Source of the DNA: Maricaulis sp965228215
GTDB lineage: Bacteria; Pseudomonadota; Alphaproteobacteria; Caulobacterales; Maricaulaceae
Length of the DNA: 64,000 nt
Direction: 5' to 3'
NCBI GenBank assembly: GCA_965228215.1
Contig: OZ245800.1
Coordinates: forward strand, 2,480,001-2,544,000
Shown: in pieces, positions 54,195 to 62,619 of the stretch
How positions within the stretch are numbered: the stretch's first letter is position 1
Layout of the letters: the number at the start of each line of letters is the position of its first letter
Notes under the pieces: generated by a model
What the model was told of the DNA's origin: nothing
Seen by the model: the letters and a program-made list of their open reading frames with translations, nothing else
The model's database searches: none
Program-made: the position numbers and the translations under genes

Positions 54195-56078
54195 TCAGCC
54201 GTCGGCCTGCGCCGCTTCCAGCTTTTCCTCGGCTTCCAGCCAGTTCATCTCGGCCGTATCGAGCAGTTCGACGGCCTTGGCGCGCTTGATCTGGAGATCG
54301 GTCGCGGTCTGTGGGTCCTTTTCGTAGAGACCGGGGGCGGCGAGGCCCTTGTCGATCACCTCGATGATGCCGCGCAGCCGGTCGGCTTCCTTGTCCCAGC
54401 GCGTGACCTCGTCGCGCAGCGGCTTGAGCGCCTTGCGCAATTCCGCGGAGGAGCGTCGTTTCACCGATTTCTCATCGGTCGCGACGGTCTTTTTCTCTGA
54501 ATTCGACCGCGGACCCTTGCCGACCAGGCTCAGCCGATAGGTCTCGATATCATCCTCATAGGCCTTCACCGTGCCGTCCCCGACCAGCCAGAGCCGGTCG
54601 ACACAGGCCTCGATCAGATAGCGATCATGGCTGATCAGGATGACGGCACCTTCATAGGCATTGATCGCATTGATCAGCTCGGCCCGGCTGTCCATGTCCA
54701 GGTGATTGGTCGGTTCGTCGAGGATCAGCATGTGCGGACCATCGAAGGTGATGAGGTTGAAGAGAAGGCGCGCCTTTTCGCCACCGGAGAGGTGTTTGGC
54801 CGGGGTTTCCTGGCGATCTCCGGGCAAACCGAAACGCGCCAGCCGGGCCCGGCGCTGGGCCTCGGTGGCGTCTTCCATGCGCTCGACGACGTGCTGGTAG
54901 GCCGAGACCTCCGGCGACAGCATGTCGATCTGGTGCTGGGCGAAATAGGCGATCTGCAGCTTCTTGTGTTTGCGCAGGAAACCGCCGGTTGGCTCGAGCT
55001 TGTCCGACAGGATTTTCGCCAGGGTCGACTTGCCGGCGCCATTGCGGCCGAGAATGCCGATCCGGTCTTCCGTGTCGATATTGAGGTCCACGCCCTTCAG
55101 CACGGGCGGGGCGTCGCCATAACCCGCCTCCATGCCCAGCATGCGCACGATGGGCGGGGCCATGCGGCGCTGGGGATTGGGGAAGTCGAAGGGCGCGACA
55201 GGATCATCCACAATCGTGGCCACGGGTTTCATGCGTTCGAGCATTTTCACCCGCGACTGGGCCTGTTTGGCCTTGGACGCCTTGGCCCGGAAACGATCCA
55301 CGAAGGCCTGGAGATGCCGGCGCTGGGCTTCTTGCTTCTCCAGCAATTTCATCTGCAAGCGCTGTTTCTCGCGCAGGGCTTTTTCGAAATCATCGTATCC
55401 GCCTTCGGACACCGTGATCTTGCCGTCCTTGAGATGGGCGATCTTCTGCATCGCACCGTTCAGCAAATCGCGGTCGTGCGAGATCACCAGCACGGCTCCC
55501 GGGAAACTCCTCAGATAGGTTTCGAGCCACATCACGCCTTCGAGGTCGAGATAATTGGTCGGCTCGTCCAGCAGGAGCAGGTCGGGGCGCGCAAACAGGG
55601 TCGCAGCAAGGGCGACCCGCATGCGCCAGCCGCCGGAAAACTCCCGGCAGGCGCGTCGCTGGTCTGAACCTGAGAAGCCCAGCCCGGACAGGATGGAGCC
55701 GGCACGGGCCTCGGCGCTGTGCGCCTCGATATCCGCGAGGCGTGTCTGGATGTCGGCAATGCGGTTGGGATCGGTCGCGGTCTCGGCCTCGGCCAGGAGA
55801 TCGGCGCGCTCGATATCGGCGGCCAGCACGACATCGATCAGGCTGTCATCGCCGCCCGGCGCCTCCTGGGCCACCCAGCCCATGCGCGCGCCCTTCTTCA
55901 AATTGATCGACCCGCTCTCCGGTGAAATCTCGTTGCGGATCAAGCGGAAAAGCGTGGATTTACCCGTACCGTTCCGGCCCACCAGACCCATTTTGGTCCT
56001 GGCGGGCAGGGCGAAAGTCGCCTGGTCGAAGAGCATGCGGCCTTCGATCCGGAAGGTGAGGTCATTGACGTGCAGCAT
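54195..56078 (-). CDS. ABC-F family ATPase
   Basis: 627-residue soluble twin ABC protein without membrane helices, of the translation-factor class (Uup/YheS-like) that acts on stalled ribosomes. ABC1 has GRNGTGKSTL (about 33-42), signature FSGGWRMRVA and LLLDEPTNYLD; ABC2 has GRNGAGKSTL, LSGGEKARLLF and LILDEPTNHLD. The interdomain linker (about 235-320) is a basic helical arm rich in K, Q and R. The C-terminal 90 residues form a coiled-coil like that of Uup, which binds DNA or RNA. Exact subfamily is uncertain. Confidence 0.92.
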   Translation of the reverse strand: MLHVNDLTFRIEGRMLFDQATFALPARTKMGLVGRNGTGKSTLFRLIRNEISPESGSINLKKGARMGWVAQEAPGGDDSLIDVVLAADIERADLLAEAETATDPNRIADIQTRLADIEAHSAEARAGSILSGLGFSGSDQRRACREFSGGWRMRVALAATLFARPDLLLLDEPTNYLDLEGVMWLETYLRSFPGAVLVISHDRDLLNGAMQKIAHLKDGKITVSEGGYDDFEKALREKQRLQMKLLEKQEAQRRHLQAFVDRFRAKASKAKQAQSRVKMLERMKPVATIVDDPVAPFDFPNPQRRMAPPIVRMLGMEAGYGDAPPVLKGVDLNIDTEDRIGILGRNGAGKSTLAKILSDKLEPTGGFLRKHKKLQIAYFAQHQIDMLSPEVSAYQHVVERMEDATEAQRRARLARFGLPGDRQETPAKHLSGGEKARLLFNLITFDGPHMLILDEPTNHLDMDSRAELINAINAYEGAVILISHDRYLIEACVDRLWLVGDGTVKAYEDDIETYRLSLVGKGPRSNSEKKTVATDEKSVKRRSSAELRKALKPLRDEVTRWDKEADRLRGIIEVIDKGLAAPGLYEKDPQTATDLQIKRAKAVELLDTAEMNWLEAEEKLEAAQADG

Positions 56079-56178
56079 GGGAGAGGCGGGGTAGCCCGGG
56101 AAGGGCGCTCAGCGCAAGCGGGGCCTCCACTCGACAGCCGGGGCGAAGCGGCGGCAATGGCTTCCATCACACAAGAGA

Positions 56179-56209
56179 ATGGCCGCCGCACGGGGAGTGC
56201 AGCGGCCAT
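56179..56209 (-). terminator. Hairpin downstream of mscL
   Basis: ATGGCCGC and GCGGCCAT arms enclose a second 4-bp stem GCAC/GTGC after one mismatch, with a GGGGA loop. On the minus strand it is followed by TCTCTTGTGTG, a modest T-rich tail, 21 bases past the mscL stop. Confidence 0.6.
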
Positions 56210-56229
56210 GCTTGCAATCGGGTCAGGTC

Positions 56230-56652
56230 TTAGCGGTCAGACTTTGCGAGAAGATCACGGATCTCCTCGAGCAGGACCTGCTCCTTGGGAGGTGCCGGCG
56301 GTTCGGCAGGTGCGGCTTCTTCCTTCTTCTTCATCGAATTCATCCCCTTGATCAGGAAGAACAGCGCGAGGGCGACGATGATGAAGCTGATGACGTTGTC
56401 GATGAAGATGCCGTAATTGATAGTCGGAGCGCCTGCTTCCTGTGCCGCGGCCAGGCTATCGAAACGCTCGTCCGTCAGCGGGATGTAGAGACCGGAAAAA
56501 TCTACCCCGCCCATCAGCAGGCCGATCGGCGGCATGATGATGTCACTGACCATGGATTTGACGATCGTCGAAAATGCGCCACCGAGAATGAAGCCGACCG
56601 CCAGATCGACCACATTTCCGCGCATTGCGAAATCCTTGAATTCTTTCAACAT
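56230..56652 (-). CDS. mscL: Large-conductance mechanosensitive channel
   Basis: 140 residues. MLKEFKDFAMRGNVVDLAVG is the amphipathic N-terminus and first helix; IGLLMGGVDFS and the second helix (ISFIIVALALFFLIKGMN, about 87-105) follow, then the charged KKKEE and a cytoplasmic helix bundle ending LRDLLAKSD-like. It releases osmolytes under hypo-osmotic shock. The ATG at 56652 is the family start; seven extra codons to 56673 are unlikely. Upstream lies a perfect palindrome AACTATAGTT (56679-56688) of unknown role. Confidence 0.96.
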   Translation of the reverse strand: MLKEFKDFAMRGNVVDLAVGFILGGAFSTIVKSMVSDIIMPPIGLLMGGVDFSGLYIPLTDERFDSLAAAQEAGAPTINYGIFIDNVISFIIVALALFFLIKGMNSMKKKEEAAPAEPPAPPKEQVLLEEIRDLLAKSDR

Positions 56653-56826
56653 GAAGCGTCCTCCCGTTCGCAATTGTTAACTATAGTTCACATTGGACGT
56701 GCGTTGACATTGAAGTCAAGCAGTCAGCTAAAAAAACCGACTTAAGTCGAGGGTTATGCGTGGGGGAGGTTCGTCAGGCAGAGTCCTGGCGTGAACTACG
56801 AGAGCTCAGCAGTTGACCCTGCGGAG

Positions 56827-58788
56827 TCACTCATTCGCCGAACAAGGACCAGACATTGCGTTATCGAGGGTTTCTGCGAGAACCGGCTCAATGACCGCCG
56901 GAAGAATTGCATGACCCTGATTTGGCATGACAACGTATGGCGTGAAAAAATCATCCGCATAGATTTCCGCCACACGGCTGACCATGCGTTCTGGCGTAAT
57001 CATGTCGTTCTCACTGGCAATGACTGCTACGGGCGTGTCCCAGTTTTCTGGTCGAGTAACAGCTGAGGCTGCCGAGAGTCTCTGGGCATTGTCCTCGTCG
57101 AACCACGCACCATAGATCTGCTGCCATTGAGTGTTGGACAAGGCCGAAAGATACGGCCAACCCAGGCGTTGAAACTCCACGAGGTCACTGACCGGGTTGA
57201 TGGCTATGAGCGCGCAGATATTGTGCTGCGCCGAGCGGGCTGTAGCAAACGAAAGATGCCCGCCGAAGCTTCCTCCGGATATTAGGACAGGTGTGGCGGC
57301 GGAGCGGTTGGTTAACTCGAGCGCAGCAGCGATTGCGAGGTTCACATCGTCGATCATTCCGCTGTCATATTCCAGATCGCCCGCGCGTTCATGGGCGAAG
57401 CCGTGACCGGTCGAACCGCGATAATTGAGAGCAAGAACGTCAAAGCCATAGTCGAGGAAGATGGAATGAAGGGGGTTGGGAGTAGCTGTGTCGTGTTGCA
57501 TCGGTCCGCCATGCAGGACGACTGCAAGCGGGCTCGACGCGCTCCGGGCTGACGGCCGAAATAGGAAGGACGGAACACGTACACCATCGGATGAGTCCAC
57601 ATTCAAGATCTCGACGGAGAGCTCGGGACGCTCAACATCCACAAATTGAAATTCGGAAGCGGTCAAGTTCTCAAGATCGACCAACACAAATCGGAGACGC
57701 CCGTCTTCGCGAACGCGGCGAAACACAAAACGCCGCGACTCTACAGACACCGAAAGCGCCTCGAAACTTAGGTCTGAGCGGTGCGCCAAATCATGGGATT
57801 GTACCAGTTCAAGCGCCAATCGCGCATCGTCGGTTACGGGGACTGGCCAAGGCTGGCCGGGCCTCTCATAGATGTAAATGAGGATCTGATTCCGGTCAGT
57901 GAACTGACCATGGAGCAAGAGCGAATCTACTCCGCTCAGAATGCTCGTTTCGGTGCCTGAATGGAGATCGAGCAAGACTAGATTCCTGCCGCCATCTCTA
58001 GTGTGGCGATAGGCATAAACGGAGCTTTCATCGTCGCCAGGACGAGCGGTAATGAATGTGAGTTCGGGATTGCTGGCGGTGCCAAGAGGAATTGGAGCCC
58101 CAAAGCCGTGATGCAACCAATGGGTCACAGGTCCTCCCGGTGTTTCCTGACGGCGGGTTGAGACGACCAGCTGGTTGCGGGGCAGACGCAAGACTGTGAG
58201 TTCGGTATCAAAGAGGCCTATATCCAGTGTGAGGATGCGATCTCGGTTTGACGCAGGTATGAACCGAAGGCGTCTTGCAGGCACTCCTCGTCCGTCTGTC
58301 ACAACTATGCGTGCCCCTAGGTCGTAATAAGGATGCGAACGAACACGAGTGCCGCTAACCCCGAGTTCATTCCGGTCCGATGCACGGAATTGGCGCAAGA
58401 TCTCCGGGAAATCATCTTGCCTTACGCCGGCTGAACCAGCTCGCAGAAGAGTGGGTGGATAACTGCCCGTAATGAGCCCGGTTCTTTCAGTCCATACCAT
58501 GCCTTGTGCAGCGTAGGGGTAGGCAACAGCCTCGGCCGGGCGAGCGGCTGGCGCCACCCGATATTCGTGGTTGCCTCCCACCAATTGCTGGATCCAGGCC
58601 ATTTCTGACCCATCGGGTGACAGCGTAAAGGACGAAGGGTCGTCGAGTGCCATGATCGCGTGAGTGGGTGCATCGAACGCCAGCGGGAGGGTTTTCGGAA
58701 CCCGTGCTTCTGGTAATTCCTGGGGCGGCGAGCACGCGATTGCGATCATTGGAATGCTAACAGCGATGGCCACCACGAACGCTCGCAT
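56827..58788 (-). CDS. S9-family peptidase lipoprotein (prolyl oligopeptidase type)
   Basis: 653 residues. A lipoprotein signal (MRAFVVAIAVSIPMIAIAC, C19) suggests export. An N-terminal propeller (about 40-390) is followed by an alpha/beta-hydrolase domain: oxyanion region VVLHGGPMQHDTATP, nucleophile in ISGGSFGGHLSFAT, Asp in ASENDMITPERM and His in NQGHAILP. Such enzymes cleave proline-containing peptides. Base composition and codon use are clearly more A+T-rich than the neighbours, with frequent AGA, ATA, TTG and GTA-type codons, a hint of recent acquisition. The ATG at 58788 begins the signal peptide. Confidence 0.9.
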   Translation of the reverse strand: MRAFVVAIAVSIPMIAIACSPPQELPEARVPKTLPLAFDAPTHAIMALDDPSSFTLSPDGSEMAWIQQLVGGNHEYRVAPAARPAEAVAYPYAAQGMVWTERTGLITGSYPPTLLRAGSAGVRQDDFPEILRQFRASDRNELGVSGTRVRSHPYYDLGARIVVTDGRGVPARRLRFIPASNRDRILTLDIGLFDTELTVLRLPRNQLVVSTRRQETPGGPVTHWLHHGFGAPIPLGTASNPELTFITARPGDDESSVYAYRHTRDGGRNLVLLDLHSGTETSILSGVDSLLLHGQFTDRNQILIYIYERPGQPWPVPVTDDARLALELVQSHDLAHRSDLSFEALSVSVESRRFVFRRVREDGRLRFVLVDLENLTASEFQFVDVERPELSVEILNVDSSDGVRVPSFLFRPSARSASSPLAVVLHGGPMQHDTATPNPLHSIFLDYGFDVLALNYRGSTGHGFAHERAGDLEYDSGMIDDVNLAIAAALELTNRSAATPVLISGGSFGGHLSFATARSAQHNICALIAINPVSDLVEFQRLGWPYLSALSNTQWQQIYGAWFDEDNAQRLSAASAVTRPENWDTPVAVIASENDMITPERMVSRVAEIYADDFFTPYVVMPNQGHAILPAVIEPVLAETLDNAMSGPCSANE

Positions 58789-58929
58789 AATCAATATCCC
58801 TCTGTTTTGCTCACTCGCCAACGCGCAATCTAAAGGGGTGCAGCGATCAATAGCAATCAAAAAGGGGCTGCTTGGCATGTCAGATTCGCGTGTGTCCGGT
58901 ATGGTGACGGCCTACCAAGGGCACATAGC

Positions 58930-58962
58930 TTGCTTTCCTTCCTCACATTCCCCCGCTATAAG
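58930..58962 (+). promoter_or_regulatory. Candidate ndk promoter
   Basis: TTGCTT (58930-58935), a 19-base spacer, and GCTATAAG (58955-58962). The spacer is long, so the -35 call is weak, but the -10 fits the local GCTA type. Transcripts from it would pass through the terminator at 58980 before reaching ndk. Confidence 0.4.
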
Positions 58963-58979
58963 CCGCGCGAATCCCAACG

Positions 58980-59003
58980 ACCCCGGTTTGGCCGGGGTTT
59001 TTC
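58980..59003 (+). terminator. Intrinsic terminator in the ndk leader (possible attenuator)
   Basis: ACCCCGG / CCGGGGT stem of seven pairs with loop TTTGG, followed by five Ts and C. It ends 28 bases before the ndk ATG. No gene on this strand lies within 4 kb upstream, so it cannot be the ordinary end of a preceding gene. Confidence 0.8.
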
Positions 59004-59030
59004 GCACCCAAGTTTCGAGGAACTCCGATC

Positions 59031-59453
59031 ATGGCGATCCAACGTACCTTCTCCATCATCAAGCCCGACGCCACCGCCCGTAACCTGACCGGCGCCATCA
59101 ACGCCAAGATCGAGGGTGCCGGCCTGCGCATCATCGCTCAGAAGCGCATCCACATGAGCAAGGAACAGGCCCAGGGCTTCTACGCCGTGCACGCCGAGCG
59201 TCCGTTCTACAATGACCTGGTCAACTTCATGATCTCCGGCCCGGTGGTCGTGCAGGTTCTGGAAGGTGAAGACGCCATCGCCAAGTATCGCGAAGTCATG
59301 GGCGCCACGAACCCGGAACAGGCTGACGCCGGCACGATCCGCAAGGAATTCGCCGAGTCGATCGAAGCCAATTCCGTGCACGGTTCCGACGCACCGGAAA
59401 CGGCTGCCGAGGAAATCCCGTTCTTCTTCAGCGACGATGAAATCGTTGGCTAA
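59031..59453 (+). CDS. ndk: Nucleoside diphosphate kinase
   Basis: Equilibrates nucleoside tri- and diphosphates. 140 residues: QRTFSIIKPDATARNLTG at the start, the catalytic His near 117 in NSVHGSDAPETAAEE, and the standard end PFFFSDDEIVG. It is soluble and usually tetrameric in bacteria. It supplies GTP after gmk. The leader contains an intrinsic terminator and the 212-base region after it holds three inverted repeats, so its mRNA is flanked by structure on both sides. Confidence 0.97.
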   Translation: MAIQRTFSIIKPDATARNLTGAINAKIEGAGLRIIAQKRIHMSKEQAQGFYAVHAERPFYNDLVNFMISGPVVVQVLEGEDAIAKYREVMGATNPEQADAGTIRKEFAESIEANSVHGSDAPETAAEEIPFFFSDDEIVG

Positions 59454-59460
59454 ATGGATT

Positions 59461-59506
59461 TGCGGCGGTTCTTCCGCGTCGACAGTGTCGATGTAGCGCC
59501 GCCGCA
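59461..59506 (+). repeat. Nested inverted repeat after ndk
   Basis: TGCGGCGG (59461-59468) pairs with CCGCCGCA (59499-59506). Between them CGAC-AGT-GTCG forms a second small hairpin. Together they make a branched or elongated RNA structure directly after the ndk stop. Confidence 0.55.
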
Positions 59507-59513
59507 GTCCGTT

Positions 59514-59584
59514 CCGCCCCACGCCCCCGCCCAACCACCCGTACAGGATACCCTCATGGGTGGTTGGGCGGGGGCGTGGGACGG
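59514..59584. repeat. 27-bp inverted repeat with G-quadruplex arm
   Basis: Arms at 59514-59540 and 59558-59584 match at 26 of 27 positions around a 17-base loop. The right arm reads GGG, 5 bases, GGG, 1 base, GGGGG, 3 bases, GGG on the plus strand: a canonical G-quadruplex motif, with the C-rich complement in the left arm. It lies between ndk and the DEAD-box gene, upstream of a normal terminator. No second copy was seen in this window. Confidence 0.9.
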
Positions 59585-59605
59585 CACAGACCTCAAATCG
59601 CACTG

Positions 59606-59637
59606 AAGACCCGCTGGCGTCAGCGGGTCTTTGTTAT
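59606..59637 (+). terminator. Intrinsic terminator of ndk
   Basis: Perfect 11-bp stem AAGACCCGCTG / CAGCGGGTCTT with GCGT loop, then TTGTTATTT. It follows the 27-bp inverted repeat and precedes the helicase ATG by 29 bases, so ndk and the helicase are probably separate units. Confidence 0.9.
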
Positions 59638-59665
59638 TTCCGGCCGAACAGGTCTAAAGACACGC

Positions 59666-61900
59666 ATGACATCCGATCTTCCCATCCCCGCACCGCTCGC
59701 CTCGGCCCTTGCCGACAAGGGTTATGACACGCTCACCTCCGTTCAGGAGGCCGTGCTGGCCGAGGAGACGCTGGGGCGTGATCTCCTGGTGTCGGCCCAG
59801 ACCGGTTCCGGCAAGACCGCCGCCTTCGGCATGGCCATGGCGCCGAATGTTCTCGGGCAGGACGAGCATCTTGGCCGCGCGGAACAGCCACTGGCCCTGG
59901 TGATCGCACCGACGCGGGAACTGGCCCAGCAGGTCGAGCGAGAACTGGCCTGGCTCTACGCCATTGCCGGTGCGCGCCTGGCGACCTGTGTCGGCGGCAT
60001 GGATCCGCGCCGCGAGCGTATCTCGCTGGAACGCGGTGCCCATATCGTGGTGGGTACGCCGGGTCGTCTGCGTGATCATATCGAGCGCGGTGCGCTGGAC
60101 CTCAGCGCTGTGCGAGTTGTCGTGCTCGACGAAGCCGATGAAATGCTCGATTTCGGCTTCCGCGAAGATCTTGAATTCATCCTCGATGCCTCTCCGGCCG
60201 AACGCCAGACCCTGTTGTTCTCGGCCACCGTGCCGCCGTCGATCCAGGACATTGCCCGCCGCTATCAGCGCGACAGCCTGCGCATCTCGGCGGTCGGCGA
60301 GGAAAGCCAGCACGCGGACATCGACTACCAGGCGCTCTCGGTTGCTCCGAGCGATCGCGAGAACGCCATCGTCAACGTGCTGCGCTATCACGATGCGGAA
60401 CGCGCCATCGTCTTCTGTTCGACGCGCGAGGCCGTCAATCGACTGGCCAGCCGGTTCGCCAATCGCGGGTTCCATGCGGTCGCGCTGTCCGGTGAGCTGA
60501 CCCAGAAGGAACGCATGCACGCGCTGCAAGCCCTGCGTGACGGCCGGGCGCGGGTCTGTATCGCCACCGATGTTGCCGCGCGCGGTATCGACCTGCCGGG
60601 CCTGGAACTGGTGGTCCACGCCGATCTGCCGGGCAAGGCCGACACATTGCTGCACCGGTCCGGCCGGACGGGCCGCGCCGGTCGCAAGGGTATCTGCACC
60701 CTGATCGTGCCGCACACGCGCCGCGGCAAGGCCATGCGCCTCTTCCGGGAAGCCAAGCTGGAAGTGGAATGGTCCGAAGCGCCCAGCCTCGACCAGATCC
60801 GAGCGCGCGACCGTGAACGCCTGCTGGATAGCGAGGTGCTGACCGCAGAGGTGGACGAGAGCAAGCTGGAGGATGCAAAGGCACTGATCGAGAAGTTCGG
60901 TGCCGAACGCATTGCCGCGGCTTTCCTGGCCCAGGCCGAGGCTGCGCTGCCGGCCGCCGAGGAATTGCTGGACGCGGGTGATGTCCGCAAGCCGCGCGAA
61001 CCGCGCTCGCGTGAGGATTTCGGCGAGGGGGTCTGGTTCCGCATCAATGTCGGACGCAAACAGCGCGCAGAACCGCGCTGGCTCCTGCCGATGATCTGCC
61101 GGGTGGGTCATGTCACCCGTCGCGAGATCGGTGCCATCCGCATCGACGATACGGAAAGCCGTTTCCAGATCTCCGCTGCCGACGCCGAGCGTTTCCTGAG
61201 AGGCGTGCAGGCTTCGGGCGGTGGCGAGAAATCCATCCGCATCCTGCCGGATGACGGTTCACCCATGCCGCAGGCCGACGAGGAAGAGACGCCGCAACCG
61301 CGCCGCCGCCGCGAGCGTGGCGACCGGCCGGACCGTCCGCGCCGCCCGTACAATCGCGGTGATGGCGAGGATGGCCCCAAACCTCATCGCGGCCAGGCGC
61401 GCGATGACAACCGTGGCGAAGATCGCGGCGAGCGCCGCCGCAAACCCTATCGTCCGGACGGCAAAGCGCCGGGAGGAAAGCGCTTCGAGGACAAGCGTTC
61501 CGACAACAAGCGCTTTGAGGACAAGAAATTCGACAACAAGAATTTGGACAACAAGTCCGGGGACCGGAAACCGTCGAAACGTCCGCATTCGCCGCTGGAC
61601 AGCGAAGCGAAGACCGACTCGCGTCCGGCTCAATCCTCCGGAACGGTCGTTCGCAGTGCCGACGGCGAAGAGGGTGTCTTCCGCAAGAAGCCCTTCAAGC
61701 ACAAGGGCAAGCCGAAAACCCACGCCGGCACGGGGCCGAAGAAGCCTTTCGGAAGTGCCAAGGGCAAACCCGGCGGCAAGGGCAAGCCAGGTGGGAAACC
61801 GTTCGGCAAACCGGGTGGAAAACCTGGGCGCAAGCCCGGCAAGCCTGAGGGCGGTCCGGGTGCATCGCTGAAAAAGCGTGCGCGCAAGACGAAGGACTGA
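59666..61900 (+). CDS. DEAD-box RNA helicase with DbpA-type domain
   Basis: 744 residues. Helicase core: AQTGSGKTAA (motif I), PTRELAQQ (Ia), DEAD in VVLDEADEMLDFG (II), SAT (III), CIATDVAARGIDLP (V) and HRSGRTGRAG (VI), within about 15-380. A DbpA-like RNA-binding domain follows at about 452-522 (GVWFRINVGRKQRAEPRWLL). The last 200 residues are disordered and basic: RRRERGDRPDRPRRPYNR, then repeats of K-R-F-E-D-K / F-D-N-K type, then lysine-glycine-proline repeats. The likely role is ribosome assembly or cold-shock RNA remodelling. The ATG at 59666 follows a terminator closely. Confidence 0.93.
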   Translation: MTSDLPIPAPLASALADKGYDTLTSVQEAVLAEETLGRDLLVSAQTGSGKTAAFGMAMAPNVLGQDEHLGRAEQPLALVIAPTRELAQQVERELAWLYAIAGARLATCVGGMDPRRERISLERGAHIVVGTPGRLRDHIERGALDLSAVRVVVLDEADEMLDFGFREDLEFILDASPAERQTLLFSATVPPSIQDIARRYQRDSLRISAVGEESQHADIDYQALSVAPSDRENAIVNVLRYHDAERAIVFCSTREAVNRLASRFANRGFHAVALSGELTQKERMHALQALRDGRARVCIATDVAARGIDLPGLELVVHADLPGKADTLLHRSGRTGRAGRKGICTLIVPHTRRGKAMRLFREAKLEVEWSEAPSLDQIRARDRERLLDSEVLTAEVDESKLEDAKALIEKFGAERIAAAFLAQAEAALPAAEELLDAGDVRKPREPRSREDFGEGVWFRINVGRKQRAEPRWLLPMICRVGHVTRREIGAIRIDDTESRFQISAADAERFLRGVQASGGGEKSIRILPDDGSPMPQADEEETPQPRRRRERGDRPDRPRRPYNRGDGEDGPKPHRGQARDDNRGEDRGERRRKPYRPDGKAPGGKRFEDKRSDNKRFEDKKFDNKNLDNKSGDRKPSKRPHSPLDSEAKTDSRPAQSSGTVVRSADGEEGVFRKKPFKHKGKPKTHAGTGPKKPFGSAKGKPGGKGKPGGKPFGKPGGKPGRKPGKPEGGPGASLKKRARKTKD

Positions 61901-61995
61901 CCGCGTAACACTCTGACATCGCTTGTGCACAAGAAGCGGATTGCATGCCGGGCGCATCTCGCCCACATGGATGTCTCGTTTTCGCCCGGGATGTC

Positions 61996-62619
61996 ATGGA
62001 TTACGCGCTTCTACTGAGCCTGGCCGGTTTCGCCTTCGTTATGTCGATCACGCCGGGGCCGAATAATCTGATGCTGATGTCGTCGAGCGCATTGTTCGGC
62101 GTGCGGGCGACCCTGCCGCACTGGTTCGGCATCAATATCGGCTTCAACATCCTGTTGATCGCCGCGGTTTTCGGACTGGGCGAGCTCGTGGTCCGCTATC
62201 CCTGGTCGCTCTGGCTGGTGAAGATCGGCGGGGCGGCCTGGCTGGTCTGGATGGCCTGGATCTTTGTGAAGGCCGGCCTCGCGTCGCCGGCAGCCAGTGG
62301 CGACGCCCCGGCCGCGCAGACGCGGTCTCGCCCGTTCAGGATCTACGAGGCCGCCCTGTTCCAGTGGATCAATCCCAAGGCCTTGATGATGACGATCTCG
62401 GCCGCGGGCGCCTATATCGCGCTGGCGGACCAGCCCGCCGAACGCGCGGCACTGATGGTGCTGACCTTCGTATTGTTCGGTGCGCCCTGTGGCCTGGCCT
62501 GGACGCTGGCCGGCGGGGCCATTCATCGCTTCATGAAAGACCCCGCCTGGTCCCGGCGGCTGAACTTTGTCATCGCCGGGCTCCTCGTCGTCACCATCGG
62601 GCTTGTCGTCACCGGCTAG
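61996..62619 (+). CDS. LysE/RhtB-family exporter
   Basis: 207-residue inner-membrane transporter with six helices. The family signature FVMSITPGPNNLMLMSSSA is near 15-33, then FGVRATLPHWFGINIGFN. Members export amino acids or other small molecules. The substrate is unknown and no regulator is adjacent. The ATG at 61996 starts the first helix; a longer frame to 61945 adds 17 polar residues. The last 11 bases overlap the end of the convergent S41 peptidase gene. Confidence 0.9.
   Translation: MDYALLLSLAGFAFVMSITPGPNNLMLMSSSALFGVRATLPHWFGINIGFNILLIAAVFGLGELVVRYPWSLWLVKIGGAAWLVWMAWIFVKAGLASPAASGDAPAAQTRSRPFRIYEAALFQWINPKALMMTISAAGAYIALADQPAERAALMVLTFVLFGAPCGLAWTLAGGAIHRFMKDPAWSRRLNFVIAGLLVVTIGLVVTG

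Noticed and set aside
56679..56688. AACTATAGTT palindrome and TTAA word upstream of mscL as a CtrA site
   Set aside because: The TTAA-N7-TTAA consensus is only half matched.
58664..59083. Open frame of 139 codons across the S9 peptidase/ndk gap
   Set aside because: It overlaps the peptidase signal sequence, the ndk leader terminator and the ndk start in another frame; no family features.
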